Part shown: positions 19,080-27,590 of the stretch, in pieces
Numbering within the stretch: position 1 is the stretch's first letter
Layout of the letters: every line of letters begins with the position of its first letter
From: Corynebacterium frankenforstense
GTDB lineage: Bacteria; Actinomycetota; Actinomycetes; Mycobacteriales; Mycobacteriaceae
Length of the DNA: 39,643 nucleotides
Assembly (NCBI RefSeq): GCF_030211955.1
Contig: NZ_JASODI010000022.1
Location: 1 to 39,643 of the forward strand
Reading direction: 5' to 3'
The notes under the pieces: generated by a model
What the model was told of the DNA's origin: nothing
Seen by the model: only the letters and a program-made list of their open reading frames with translations
Databases searched by the model: none
Made by a program: the position numbers and the translations under genes

Positions 19080-20659
19080 CGGATCACCTCCAGTTCCTTG
19101 TTCTGTGCCTCGGCCAGTGCGTGCAGCACGGCGTAGGCCTTGTGCAGGGTCTCGTCGGCCTCGGCCTGCGGGTCGGAGTCGCGGACCACGCCCGCGCCGG
19201 CCTGGACGGTGGCGATGCCGTCCTGGACGAACGCGGAGCGGATGACGATGCAGGTGTCCATGTCGCCGGCACCGTTGAGGTAGCCCACGGCCCCGCCGTA
19301 GGAGCCGCGGCGCACGCCCTCGGCCTCCCGCAGCAGCTCGGTGGCGCGCAGCTTCGGGGCACCCGTCAGCGTTCCCATGTTCATGGAGGCGCGGTAGGCG
19401 TCCAGGGCGTCCAGGCCCTCGGCCAGGGTGCCGGCGACCTTGGAGACCAGGTGCATGACCGCCGAGTAGCGGTCCACGTCCATCAACCCGATGACCTTTC
19501 GGGTACCGGGCTCGCAGACCCGCGCGACGTCGTTACGCGCCAGGTCGACGAGCATGGTGTGCTCGGCGAGCTCCTTGGCGTCGGTGCGCAGGGTCAGCTC
19601 GTTGCGGATGTCCAGCTCGTCGGTGGCGCCGCGCGGGCGGGTGCCGGCGATCGGGTAGAGCCGCAGCGTGCGGTCGGCCGCGGTGTACTTCAGGTTCGAC
19701 TCGGGCGAGGCGCCAAAGAGCTCGAAGGCCCTGTCGGTCGCTCCGCGCAGGTAGAACATGTACGGGCTGGGGTTCTCGGCGCGCAGGCGGCGGTAGGCCG
19801 CGAAGGCGTCGGGGCACTCCGTGGTGAAGGCGCGGGCGGGCACCACCTGGTAGATGTCGCCGGAGTAGATGTTGCCCTTCAGCCGCTCGACGGCCGCGCG
19901 GAACTCGGCGTCGGTCTGTGTCGCGCGCGCCGGGAGGGCGCCGACGTGGCCGCGCTCCCCCGCCGTGGTCGCCGCGGTGACGGCCGGGGTGCCGGCCTGG
20001 ACGTCGGACGCGGTGCTCGGGGCGTCGGGGGCGTCGGTGAAGCCCTCGGCCAGCCGTGCCAGGCGTTCGAGCTCGGCGCCGAGGCGGGCCTCCTCCTTCT
20101 CGCCGTAGGCCAGCGCGTAGATGCGTGCCGAGCTGTCCTGGTGGTTGATCTCGAGGACGATCTCGGCGAGGAGGAACTGGTAGTCGGGGAACGTGTTGGG
20201 GCCGTCGGCGACCTCGGGAAGCTGCTCGAAGGTGCCCAGGTAGTCGAAGGCGAAGCCGCCGACGAGCAGGCCGCCGGAGTTCTGCAGGCGGCGCAGCGGC
20301 TCGACGGTGCTCGCCGCGGTGAGGCGCTCGCGCTCGTCGGCGGCCGTCGAGGCCGGGAAGGTGTAGCCGCCGGCGTCGATCGTGGCGGGGGTCCCGGCGA
20401 GTTCCTCGTCGAGGCCCGCGTGGCGGGTGGTGCCGCCGGCGGAGAACTCCTCGACGCTGACGTGGTCGCCCGTGCAGGTCAGACGCAGCGAGGAGGCCAG
20501 GATCCCGAGCGAGGAGATGCCGGAGCGGGTGGTGATGTCAGCGCTCTCGAGGAGCGCGGTGGTCGGTGCGGTGGCGCCGCCGAGGTGGGCGAAGAGCCCG
20601 GAGGCGTCTTCTCGGTAGGCGACGGTGCGTTCCAGCACGGTCGGTTGTGGTGCGGGCAA
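19076..20659 (-). CDS. trpE: Anthranilate synthase component I
   Basis: 527 residues. Makes anthranilate from chorismate. The feedback-inhibition motif LLESADI is near residue 38, where tryptophan binds. The chorismate-binding half contains IAGTRPRGATDELD, ELAEHTMLVDLARNDV, MNMGTLTGAPKLRATELL and GAVGYLNGAGDMDTCI. The start is TTG 20657-20659, supported by AAAGG about 8 nt upstream and by the leader layout. A Thr/Ala-rich linker (DAPSTASDVQAGTPAVTAAT) near residue 215 is a lineage-specific insert. First structural gene of the attenuated trp operon. Confidence 0.96.
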   Translation of the reverse strand: MPAPQPTVLERTVAYREDASGLFAHLGGATAPTTALLESADITTRSGISSLGILASSLRLTCTGDHVSVEEFSAGGTTRHAGLDEELAGTPATIDAGGYTFPASTAADERERLTAASTVEPLRRLQNSGGLLVGGFAFDYLGTFEQLPEVADGPNTFPDYQFLLAEIVLEINHQDSSARIYALAYGEKEEARLGAELERLARLAEGFTDAPDAPSTASDVQAGTPAVTAATTAGERGHVGALPARATQTDAEFRAAVERLKGNIYSGDIYQVVPARAFTTECPDAFAAYRRLRAENPSPYMFYLRGATDRAFELFGASPESNLKYTAADRTLRLYPIAGTRPRGATDELDIRNELTLRTDAKELAEHTMLVDLARNDVARVCEPGTRKVIGLMDVDRYSAVMHLVSKVAGTLAEGLDALDAYRASMNMGTLTGAPKLRATELLREAEGVRRGSYGGAVGYLNGAGDMDTCIVIRSAFVQDGIATVQAGAGVVRDSDPQAEADETLHKAYAVLHALAEAQNKELEVIR

Positions 20660-20675
20660 CGGCGGACCTTTCTCA

Positions 20676-20813
20676 CGTCGTCAGTTCGGGTCTGTGTGGC
20701 TCGGGCGGCCCGAATACGACGAAACGGCCCGCTGGATGATGCGTGCGAGCCGTGGAAGGTGTGGGTGCAACTGGGTGCAGGAAGTCGGTGGCCCGCCGAT
20801 TAAGCGCGCCACC
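20676..20813 (-). promoter_or_regulatory. trp attenuator: alternative RNA stems
   Basis: In the transcript, GGUGGC within the Trp codons (20813-20808) can pair with GCCACC (20792-20787), forming a 1:2 stem. Downstream, GCGGGCCG (20732-20725) can pair, with one G/G mismatch, with CGGGCCGC (20712-20705). That pairing excludes a stronger stem, CGUCGU-A-UUCGGG (20721-20709) with CCCGAA-CUG-ACGACG (20690-20676), which ends just before the trpE ribosome site. The mutually exclusive stems and Trp codons fit ribosome-mediated attenuation. No U-tract follows the last stem, so it may work by hiding the trpE start as well as by termination. Confidence 0.6.
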
Positions 20814-20838
20814 ACCACTGCTGAAGAATGTTGCTCAC
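20800..20838 (-). CDS. trpL: trp leader peptide
   Basis: A 12-residue peptide, MSNILQQWWWRA, starting with GTG at 20838 and ending at TAA 20800-20802. Three consecutive Trp codons make it the sensor of tryptophanyl-tRNA charging; the C. glutamicum trp leader also ends WWWRA. It has no ribosome site but starts 7 nt after a TATCCT -10 box, so it is probably translated from a leaderless mRNA. Confidence 0.85.
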   Translation of the reverse strand: MSNILQQWWWRA

Positions 20839-20845
20839 GGGAAAG

Positions 20846-20874
20846 AGGATAGACCCCCGGTGTGCCGTGTGCAA
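20846..20874 (-). promoter_or_regulatory. trp operon promoter
   Basis: On the minus strand TTGCAC (-35, 20874-20869), a 17-bp spacer and TATCCT (-10, 20851-20846) stand before trpL. The -35 lies in the loop of an inverted repeat (20853-20884) that also ends the upstream gene. Confidence 0.75.
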
Positions 20875-20884
20875 CACCGGGGGT
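20853..20884. terminator. Inverted repeat: SdpI-gene terminator overlapping the trp promoter
   Basis: ACCCCCGGTGT (20853-20863) pairs perfectly with ACACCGGGGGT (20874-20884). It is 12 bp past the stop of the SdpI-like gene and its minus-strand exit is pyrimidine-rich (CTATCCTCTTTCCC). It encloses the trp -35/spacer, so it could instead or also be an operator. Confidence 0.5.
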
Positions 20885-20895
20885 GGCGGGGTGGA

Positions 20896-21315
20896 TCAGT
20901 CGTCAGCGCGCTTCGCGGCGCGGCGCAGGGCGTCGAGGTCGACCTTCGGGGTGTCGTCGGTGCTCTCCTCGGCGATGCGCCGGGCGTCGAGCGCAGCGAC
21001 GGTGTGCGCTCCCCTGCCGGCGCCGGCGCCCACGGCGGCGACCGCGCCGATGACGAGGACGACGGGGACGATCCAGCCCCAGCCGCTGACGATGGAGCTG
21101 AACGCGGCGGCGAAGCCGAGCAGCACGCCGGCGAAGACCCACATGGGCCCGGCGATGCGGTGGGCGGTGACCCACATGTCCTTCGAGCGGCGCACCTCGG
21201 GCACCCGCAGACCGACCACGGAGTTGCCGGGCAGTCTGCCGGTCCATGCCAGGGCCCCGACGATGAGGACGGCGACGGCGAGGACGACCAGGACTACGGT
21301 GACGGCGATGTTCAT
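20896..21315 (-). CDS. SdpI-family integral membrane protein
   Basis: 139 residues with three membrane spans (residues about 3-25, 57-73 and 80-100) and a charged C-terminal tail (KVDLDALRRAAKRADD). The family signature GNSVVGLRVPEVRRSKDMWVTAHRIAGP lies between spans 1 and 2. In Bacillus SdpI gives immunity to the SdpC toxin and senses it; in actinobacteria the role is unknown. The ATG at 21315 lies 7 nt after TAAACT (21328-21323), giving a leaderless start. Directly upstream of trpE, a position held by a membrane protein gene in other corynebacteria as far as I recall. Confidence 0.8.
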   Translation of the reverse strand: MNIAVTVVLVVLAVAVLIVGALAWTGRLPGNSVVGLRVPEVRRSKDMWVTAHRIAGPMWVFAGVLLGFAAAFSSIVSGWGWIVPVVLVIGAVAAVGAGAGRGAHTVAALDARRIAEESTDDTPKVDLDALRRAAKRADD

Positions 21316-21322
21316 GTGGGTG

Positions 21323-21328
21323 AGTTTA
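21323..21328 (-). promoter_or_regulatory. -10 box of SdpI-like gene
   Basis: TAAACT on the minus strand, 7 nt before the ATG; leaderless architecture. Confidence 0.5.
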
Positions 21329-21451
21329 CGGGTCTGGGTGACGTGGACGGTCCACGGGTGGACGGGCGCTGATGCGGGGTCGGAGGGGGTGATGAGTGGG
21401 AAAATAAGGAGAGGGGGAGTTACTTGTTTAAAGTCACTGTGGCGATACTAG

Positions 21452-24295
21452 ATGCGGAGAACGCCGTTCGTAGGAAACGACGGCGGCGTCGTTGCCGCGG
21501 ACTCCTTCGTGGTGGCCGAGAAGCCGCCGCACAACGAGACTTTCCAGTCGGTCTACCCGGCCTCGGTCTACCTCCAGGGGGTCGGCGGCTCGGTCGCGCC
21601 CGTGGTCCGTGGCTCCTCCGGCGAGACCGTCGACCCGCCCGAGGGCACCAAGTACGCCTTCCAGGAGGGCACTTTCGTCCCGCAGGGCGTGACCATCGAC
21701 CCGGCCACGGGCGTCATCTCGGTGGGCACGGACTCCAAGCCCGGCGAGCGCGGCCTCGAGGTCGTGGTCACCTACCCGGACGGTACCGTCGATGAGGTCA
21801 TCGCCGACGCGCGCCTCGAGGCGAACGACGCGGCGAAGTTCCAGCCCGAGTACCCGCCGGCGACGCTGGAGCGCGGCCAGGAGGTCACGCTGCGCCCGGA
21901 GTTCAAGGACGCCGCCGACGAGCCCGTCGCGGCTCCCGGTGAGGTGAAGTACCGCCACAAGGACGGTGCCGTTGAATTGCCGACGGGCGTGTCCCTCGCC
22001 GAAGACGGTTCCGTCACCGTGGGCGCAGATACCCCCGCGGGCACGTACCACGTGCTGATGACGGTGACCTACCCGGACAAGTCGAGCGAGGACATCGAGG
22101 CGACGTTCACTGTCACCGAGAAGAATAACGAGACCTTCGGCGTCAGCTACCCGGAGACCAGGACAGTGCACGGGCAGCTGGCCACGGCCAGCCCGGAGTT
22201 CACGGACGCCGGCGGCGAAGAGGCGACGCTGCCGGAGGGCACGAGGTTCGCGCCGATCAACGGCCTGGCCGCGCTGCCCAAGGGCATGACCCTCAACGCC
22301 GAGACGGGTGAGTTCACCGTGGCCCTGGAGACCGCCAAGGGCACCTACGAGGGCATCGTGGTGGTCACCTATCCGGACGGATCGCAGGAGCAGGTCCCCG
22401 TCAAGCTCGACGTCGGCGACAACCAGGCCGACAGGTTTGAGGCGTCCTATGCGAACCTGACGCTGTCGGCGGGTCAGGGCGGCACGATGCCGTTGAAGAT
22501 GACGGACGCCGAGGGCAACCCGGTCGAGGTGCCTGAGGGCACGACCTTCGTCCCCCGCTTCGCTGTCTCCTCGCTGCCGGCGGGTGTGTCGATCAACGAG
22601 TTGACCGGCGAGTTCACGGTGGTCAAGGACATGCCGAAGGGCACCTACGCCGGCTGGGTGCGGGTGACCTACCCGGACACGACCGTCGCCGCGGGCGAGC
22701 AGGCCCGGTCGCGGGTGTCCTTCACCACGAAGGGCAGCGAGGGCAGCGAGGCCGCTGCCCCGATCCCGGAGGGCACGCGCTTCTCCCTGAAGGAGGTGGA
22801 CGGGGAGGTCGACCCGAAGGGGACGGTGGCGCTGGAGAACACTGGCGGTAAGTTGCCGGTCGGTGCGACGGCGGACGCCGGCGACAAGGCCTCGGCGTCG
22901 GTGGACCCGGAGACCGGGAAACTGACGGTGGTCGCCAACGAGAACGCGAAGCCGGGTGATGAGATCACGGTGACCGTCAAGGACGCCGGGGGCAATGTCA
23001 TCGACACCGTCACGCTCACCGTGTCCGAGGGTCAGGCCGGAAAGCTCGAGCCGGGTTACGGCGCGGTTGAGGTCGCGGCTGGCACCGGTAAGACGGTCTC
23101 CCTTAACTTCACCGACAATGAGAACAACGGGGTAGCCGCGCCGGATGGTACGTCGTTCGCCAAGGGCGGCGGTGAGGATGTCCCGGACTGGGTGACGGTC
23201 AATGGAGAGGACGGGTCTCTGTCGGTTAGGCCGGATGCGGGTGTCGCCCCGGGTGACTATGAGGTCCCGGTGGTGGTGACGTATCTGGATGGGTCGACGG
23301 ACACGGTCAAGGTGAAGGTGACGGTTTCTCCGGGGATCGTGGTCGTCAAGGACAAGGTGACTGTTGTCGAGGGCCAGGAAGCTGATCCGTTCGAGACCGT
23401 GAAGAATGTTCCGCAGGGTGGTTCGGTCGAGGTTTCCGGTCTGCCGACTGGTCTGACGGTTGATGCTGCCACCGGCAAGATCTCGGGTACCCCGCAGAAG
23501 CTGGACTGGAAGGACGGCACGGAGGAGTCCCGTGATGTCACTGTCACTGTCACGGTGACGGTCAAGGACAAGGACGACTATGTTGTCGTCGGTCCGGAAG
23601 AGAGGACCGTGACTGTTCAGCGTGACACTGACAGGGACGGTGAGCCGGGTGTCGCCGATGAGGATGATGACGGTGACGGTGTCCCTGAAGAGGTGGAGAA
23701 GGAGAAGGGTTCTGATCCGAAGGACCCGGACAGCAAGCCTTCCGACGAGGCTGACACGACGGCGGTCGACAAGGACAACGTCAAGCCCGTCGATCCGAAC
23801 GCGGATGAGCAGGACACCGGTATCACGGTCAAGAATCCGGGTGAGAACGTTGACGGTCCGATCACGGTGATCGTTGAGGATCCGGATCTGCCGGCCGATG
23901 AAAACGGCGAGCACGAGGTCGAGATCGAGGCCCCGGTCAACGATCACGAGAAGGACGTCGACAACAACGGGGATGGTCATCCGACCGATCCGACGGACCC
24001 GACGGATCCCACCGATCCGTCTGAGCCCGCGGACATCGGCCGCTGCGTCGCCGCCGGTCTCGGCATCGGGCTGCTGCTCGCCGGCCCGGCCATCGGCGGG
24101 ATCATGATGGAGGCCTGCGCCCCGGACAAGGGCAGCTCCGACGGCTCCTCCGAGCTTGACGGTCTCACGCCGCTCGGCTCCTCCGGGACCGCCGAGGAGC
24201 CCGGCACCGCGGACGAGACCGACGGCGTTGAGTCCGAGGCCGCCGGGGACGCCGCGGAGGCCGAGGACCCCGCCTCCGAGGACTCGGAGGCCTAG
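21452..24295 (+). pseudogene. Rib/alpha-like repeat surface protein, 5' end missing
   Basis: 947 codons. About six tandem ~90-residue Rib-type domains (each with a YP near its start and VVTYPDGS-like end) occupy residues ~27-600. An Ig-like putative domain follows (PTGLTVDAATGKISGTP), then a calcium-type Asp-rich segment (DTDRDGEPGVADEDDDGDGV), a PTD-repeat spacer (HPTDPTDPTDPTDP), one membrane span (CVAAGLGIGLLLAGPAIGG, about residue 865) and an acidic tail. It lacks LPXTG, as do many corynebacterial surface proteins anchored this way. No signal peptide is encoded: TAG stands directly before ATG 21452, and the first residues (GGVVAADSFVVAE) look like the end of a cut signal sequence. No ribosome site serves this ATG. 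The second half (about 23.3-23.9 kb) uses more T-ending codons than the first, suggesting a mosaic. Could be an assembly error or a silent cassette. Confidence 0.7.
23974..24020 (+). repeat. 9-bp tandem repeat coding Pro-Thr-Asp
   Basis: Four degenerate units of CCGACGGAT/CCGACCGAT encode the PTD wall-spanning linker before the membrane anchor; such tracts vary in length between strains. Confidence 0.6.
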
Positions 24296-24299
24296 ACCC

Positions 24300-24318
24300 G
24301 GTGCCGGACTCCGGCGCC
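24300..24318 (+). terminator. Hairpin after Rib-like gene
   Basis: GGTGCCGG-ACT-CCGGCGCC (one G/T pair) starts 5 bp past the stop. No T-run, so only a possible terminator. The rest of 24319-24534 holds no gene; TATCCC at 24492-24497 is a weak -10 candidate. Confidence 0.35.
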
Positions 24319-24534
24319 GCCCGCGCCGGCCCACCCACGCTGGGCCGCGGGACGTCGGCAATCGCGGGCTGCCGTGGACATGTCCCGGAACCGCACGGGG
24401 GCGGCACCCGGGGGCGGCCCGCCAGCACCGATGGCGGATTCCTCCAGGACGCCGAGTAGTCTCTTAGCCACCGCACAACGAATCGTGCGAGTATCCCAAG
24501 TCATTTCAACCACCCGAGAAAGCACTTCCCCGCC

Positions 24535-25773
24535 ATGGATCTCAAGCGCATCTCACAGTCGTTGCTCTTCCGCGTGGTCCTAGCGATCATCCTCGCGGTC
24601 ATCTGCAGCCAGTTCTTCCCTGAATGGCTGGCCCGCGTCTTCGCCACGTTCAACGGGCTGTTCGGCAACTTCCTCAGCTTCTTCGTCCCCGTCCTCATCT
24701 TCGCGCTGATCACCCCGGCCATCGCCGGCCTCGGCCGCGGCGCGGGTAAGTGGCTGGCGATCACCACAGGCATCGCCTACACATCGACCATCCTCTCGGG
24801 TTTCCTGGCCTACGCGCTGGCGCGCGGGGTCTACCCCGCCATGCTCGGCGGCCAGACCGTCGCCGAGAACGTCACCGACGTCTCCGAGGGTGACCTCGAG
24901 CCCTTCTTCAGCATCGAAATGCCGCCGCCCTTCGAGGTCATGACGGCCCTGCTGCTCGCCTTCTGCGTCGGCTTGGCCATGACCGTGGTCAAGTCCGACA
25001 CGATCTACAAGGCCAGCCGTGACCTCGAGCGCGTGGTCATGAAGGTCATCTCGGCCTTCGTCGTGCCGCTGCTGCCGCTGTTCATCTTCGGCATGTTCCT
25101 CGGCCTCGGCATGAACGACAACCTGCTGGGCACCTTCGTCCTCTTCGGCCAGGTGCTGCTGCTGTCGATCGCCATGACCGTCGTCTATCTGATCTTCCAG
25201 TTCGTCGTCGCCGGCCTCGTAGCCGGGGTCAACCCCTTCAAGGCGCTGGTGACCATGCTGCCCGCCTATGCGACCGCGCTGGGCACCGCCTCGTCCGCCG
25301 CGACCATCCCGGTCACGCTGCGCTCCTCCCTGAAGAACAACGTCGACGCCAACGTCGCCGGCTTCACGGTGCCGCTCTGCGCGACGATCCACCTCGCCGG
25401 CTCGATGATGAAGATCATGCTCTTCGCCTTCGCCATCGTGTTCATGGCAGACATCGACGTCTCCGTCGGCCTGGCCATCGGCTTCGTGCTCATGCTCGGC
25501 ATCACCATGATCGCCGCGCCCGGCGTGCCCGGCGGCGCGATCATGGCCGCCGTCGGCCTGCTCGGCTCGATGCTCGGCTTCGACGACAACCAGATCGCCC
25601 TGATGATCGCCGCCTACGTCGCGATCGACTCCTTCGGCACCGCCGCCAACGTCACCGGCGACGGCGCGATCGCCCTGATCGTCGACCGCTTCGCCCGCGG
25701 CAAGATCAAGGCCACCCGCCCCGAGGACTCCGTCGCCGCGGACCTCGAGATCGAGGGCGCCGAGAAGGCCTAG
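24535..25773 (+). CDS. Dicarboxylate/amino acid:cation symporter (DAACS family)
   Basis: 412 residues, eight or so membrane spans and two re-entrant loops, the GltPh/EAAT fold (PF00375). Motifs seen: the serine-rich hairpin ALGTASSAATIPVTL, the TM7-like VPLCATIHLAGSMMKI (in place of NMDGT), and the second hairpin VPGGAIMAAVG followed by AYVAIDSFGTAANVTGDGAIALIVDRF. It imports dicarboxylates or amino acids with sodium or protons; the altered TM7 motif means substrate and ion cannot be assigned. A Na+/dicarboxylate-type symporter near trp is, from memory, also present in C. glutamicum. Ends at a double hairpin. Confidence 0.88.
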   Translation: MDLKRISQSLLFRVVLAIILAVICSQFFPEWLARVFATFNGLFGNFLSFFVPVLIFALITPAIAGLGRGAGKWLAITTGIAYTSTILSGFLAYALARGVYPAMLGGQTVAENVTDVSEGDLEPFFSIEMPPPFEVMTALLLAFCVGLAMTVVKSDTIYKASRDLERVVMKVISAFVVPLLPLFIFGMFLGLGMNDNLLGTFVLFGQVLLLSIAMTVVYLIFQFVVAGLVAGVNPFKALVTMLPAYATALGTASSAATIPVTLRSSLKNNVDANVAGFTVPLCATIHLAGSMMKIMLFAFAIVFMADIDVSVGLAIGFVLMLGITMIAAPGVPGGAIMAAVGLLGSMLGFDDNQIALMIAAYVAIDSFGTAANVTGDGAIALIVDRFARGKIKATRPEDSVAADLEIEGAEKA

Positions 25774-25775
25774 GG

Positions 25776-25848
25776 CCTGAGGTTCGAGCCTCAGGCTCGA
25801 GCCCCCGCGCACGGCAGCGCCCCCGGACCACCCGGTGCGGGGGCGTTT
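25776..25848 (+). terminator. Tandem hairpin terminator of the symporter gene
   Basis: First CCTGAGG-TTCGAG-CCTCAGG (25776-25795), then CGCCCCCG (25818-25825) with CGGGGGCG (25838-25845) followed by TTTC. The second is the likely terminator; a dispersed-repeat copy starts at 25851. Confidence 0.65.
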
Positions 25849-25850
25849 CA

Positions 25851-25867
25851 CTTGCCGACGCCGCGTC
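25851..25867 (+). repeat. Dispersed intergenic repeat, copy 2
   Basis: CTTGCCGACGCCGCGTC, identical over 17 bp to 18411-18427 and similar for nine more bases. A related inverse copy (GCGCGGCGTCGGAAAGCGC) is at 25924-25942. Confidence 0.55.
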
Positions 25868-25943
25868 GCTCGCCGTGGGCGCACGGGTGCGCCGTGGGCG
25901 CACGGGCGCGGCGGGGCCGCGCCGCGCGGCGTCGGAAAGCGCG

Positions 25944-27221
25944 CTACCGGCGGGCGCGCTCGTACTCGCGCGCGGCGGTGCGCCAGTCCAGGTCCACGTG
26001 CTCCGGGGTCAGCGCGTGGATCGAGTCGACGCCCATCAGCGCCAGGGCCCGCTCCATCTCGTTGCGGAAGATGCCCAGTGCGTGCGAGACGCCCTCGGCG
26101 CCGGCGGCCATCAGCCCGTAGAGGTAGGCGCGGCCGATGAGCACGGCGTCGGCGCCCAGCGCGCAGGCGGCGACCACGTCCGCGCCCGACATCACGCCGG
26201 TGTCCAGCAGGATCGTGGCGTCCTCGCCGAGCGCCTCGCGCGTCTGCGGCAGGGTGTACAGCGGCACCGGCGCGCGGTCGAGCTGACGGCCGCCGTGGTT
26301 GGACAGCACCACCCCGTCCATGCCCTCGGCCATGCAGCGCACGGCGTCCTCGGTGGTCTGGATGCCCTTGACCAGCAGCGGGCCGTCCCAGTTGCGGCGC
26401 AGCCAGGCCAGGTCCTCGAAGTTGAGCGTGCGGTCGAAGAGCTTGCCGATCTCCGAGAAGGACTTCAGTCCCCCGCCGACGTTGGCGAAGCCGAGCGGCT
26501 CGGTGCTCAGGAAGTTCAGCCACCACTCCGGGCGGTAGGAGGCGTCCAGGAAGGTCTTCCATGTCAGCTGCGGCGGGAAGGTCATGCCGTTGCGGGTGTC
26601 GCGGTGGCGTGCGCCGGTGACCGGGCAGTCGACGGTGACCATCAGCGCGGTGAACCCGGCCTCCTTCGCGCGGCGCATCAGGTCCTCGGAGAGCCCGCGG
26701 CCCTCGGCCTTGGTCAGGTAGAGCTGGAACCAGTGCGCGCCGTCCGGAGCGGCCTGCTGCACCTCCTCGATGGTGGCGGTGCCCATGGTCGACAAGGTGA
26801 AGGCGATCCCGGCCTTCGCCGCGGCGCGTGAGCCGCCGACCTCGCCCTCGGCGTGCATCATGCGGGTGAAGCCGGTCGGCGCGATGGCCAGCGGCATCGA
26901 CAGCTCCGAGCCCATCACGGTGGTCGCCAGGGTGATGTCCTCGACGTCGCGCAGCACTCCCGGGCGGAAGGACAGCTCCTCGTAGGCGGTGCGCGAGCGG
27001 GCCAGCGAGAGCTCGCGCTCGGCGGCGCCGTCGACGTACTCGAACGGGCCCGTCGGGGTGCGCCGGCGCGCGATGCGGCGCAGGTCCCAGATGTCGGCGG
27101 CCTTCTTCAGCCGGTTCGCCCGCGGGTCGGTTCCCGGCACGGCGAGGTGCAGGTAGCCCTTGAGGGTGTCGATGTCCGGCAGCTGGCGGGTCAGCGGGGC
27201 GATGCGTCGGGGGAACTTCAT
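25944..27221 (-). CDS. lldD: FMN-dependent L-lactate dehydrogenase (quinone)
   Basis: 425 residues. Alpha-hydroxy-acid oxidase family barrel; oxidises L-lactate to pyruvate and passes electrons to the respiratory chain from the membrane surface. The signature SNHGGRQLD (about residues 303-311) holds the catalytic His and substrate Arg; IAPTGFTRMMHAEGE, LSTMGTATIE and FQLYLTK line the FMN site, and LIGRAYLYGL ends the barrel. It resembles the LldD2 type of mycobacteria (RRIAxRRTP, APTGFTRLMH), with an extended N terminus. The ATG at 27221 has an AGAGAAG ribosome site. No permease gene sits beside it, unlike the lldPD operon of C. glutamicum, so this is probably the stand-alone type. Confidence 0.9.
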   Translation of the reverse strand: MKFPRRIAPLTRQLPDIDTLKGYLHLAVPGTDPRANRLKKAADIWDLRRIARRRTPTGPFEYVDGAAERELSLARSRTAYEELSFRPGVLRDVEDITLATTVMGSELSMPLAIAPTGFTRMMHAEGEVGGSRAAAKAGIAFTLSTMGTATIEEVQQAAPDGAHWFQLYLTKAEGRGLSEDLMRRAKEAGFTALMVTVDCPVTGARHRDTRNGMTFPPQLTWKTFLDASYRPEWWLNFLSTEPLGFANVGGGLKSFSEIGKLFDRTLNFEDLAWLRRNWDGPLLVKGIQTTEDAVRCMAEGMDGVVLSNHGGRQLDRAPVPLYTLPQTREALGEDATILLDTGVMSGADVVAACALGADAVLIGRAYLYGLMAAGAEGVSHALGIFRNEMERALALMGVDSIHALTPEHVDLDWRTAAREYERARR

Positions 27222-27253
27222 TTTCTTCTCTCAGTGTCTTCGGGGGTGGGGTG

Positions 27254-27273
27254 TGTCGCTTGCCGACGCCGCG
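27254..27273 (+). repeat. Dispersed intergenic repeat, copy 3
   Basis: TGTCGCTTGCCGACGCCGCG, an exact 20-mer copy of 18406-18425, in the upstream region of lldD. Confidence 0.55.
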
Positions 27274-27334
27274 CCTGCCTCCCTCCGCCGCCCGCTTGCG
27301 GGTGGGCGTCGGTTGCGGAAGGGGGGCGGGTCCG

Positions 27335-27590
27335 GTATGCCCCGGGGTGGTGGGGCGATGGCGGTGGTTGGCGGGTGCCGGTGGTTGGCGGCGGTTGGCG
27401 GATGCCGGTGGTGACTGCCGGTGGCGTCGGAGGCGGTTGGCGGCGGCTGCCGGTGAGGCGCCGGGTGACGCCTGCGCGGGTGGGTGTGCCCGGTGCTGGC
27501 GGGTGCGCGTGCTGCCGTGCGGGTGGGTGTGCCCGGTGACGGCGGATGCCCGTGGTTGCCGGCCGGTCCGGTGGGTTGCCGGAGGTCAGC
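27335..27590 (+). repeat. G-rich degenerate repeat tract
   Basis: About 250 bp of GGTGGTTGGCGG-like and GCCGGTG-like units, including an exact duplication of GCGGGTGGGTGTGCCCGGTG at 27476-27495 and 27519-27538 (period 43). Regular GG runs on the plus strand could form quadruplexes. Open frames through it (for example a Pro/Arg-rich one on the minus strand) are low complexity, so I see no gene here. Confidence 0.55.

Noticed and set aside
21434..24361. 975-codon open frame antisense to the Rib-like gene
   Set aside because: Arg/Asp/Leu-rich with no domain; produced by the high GC of the sense gene.
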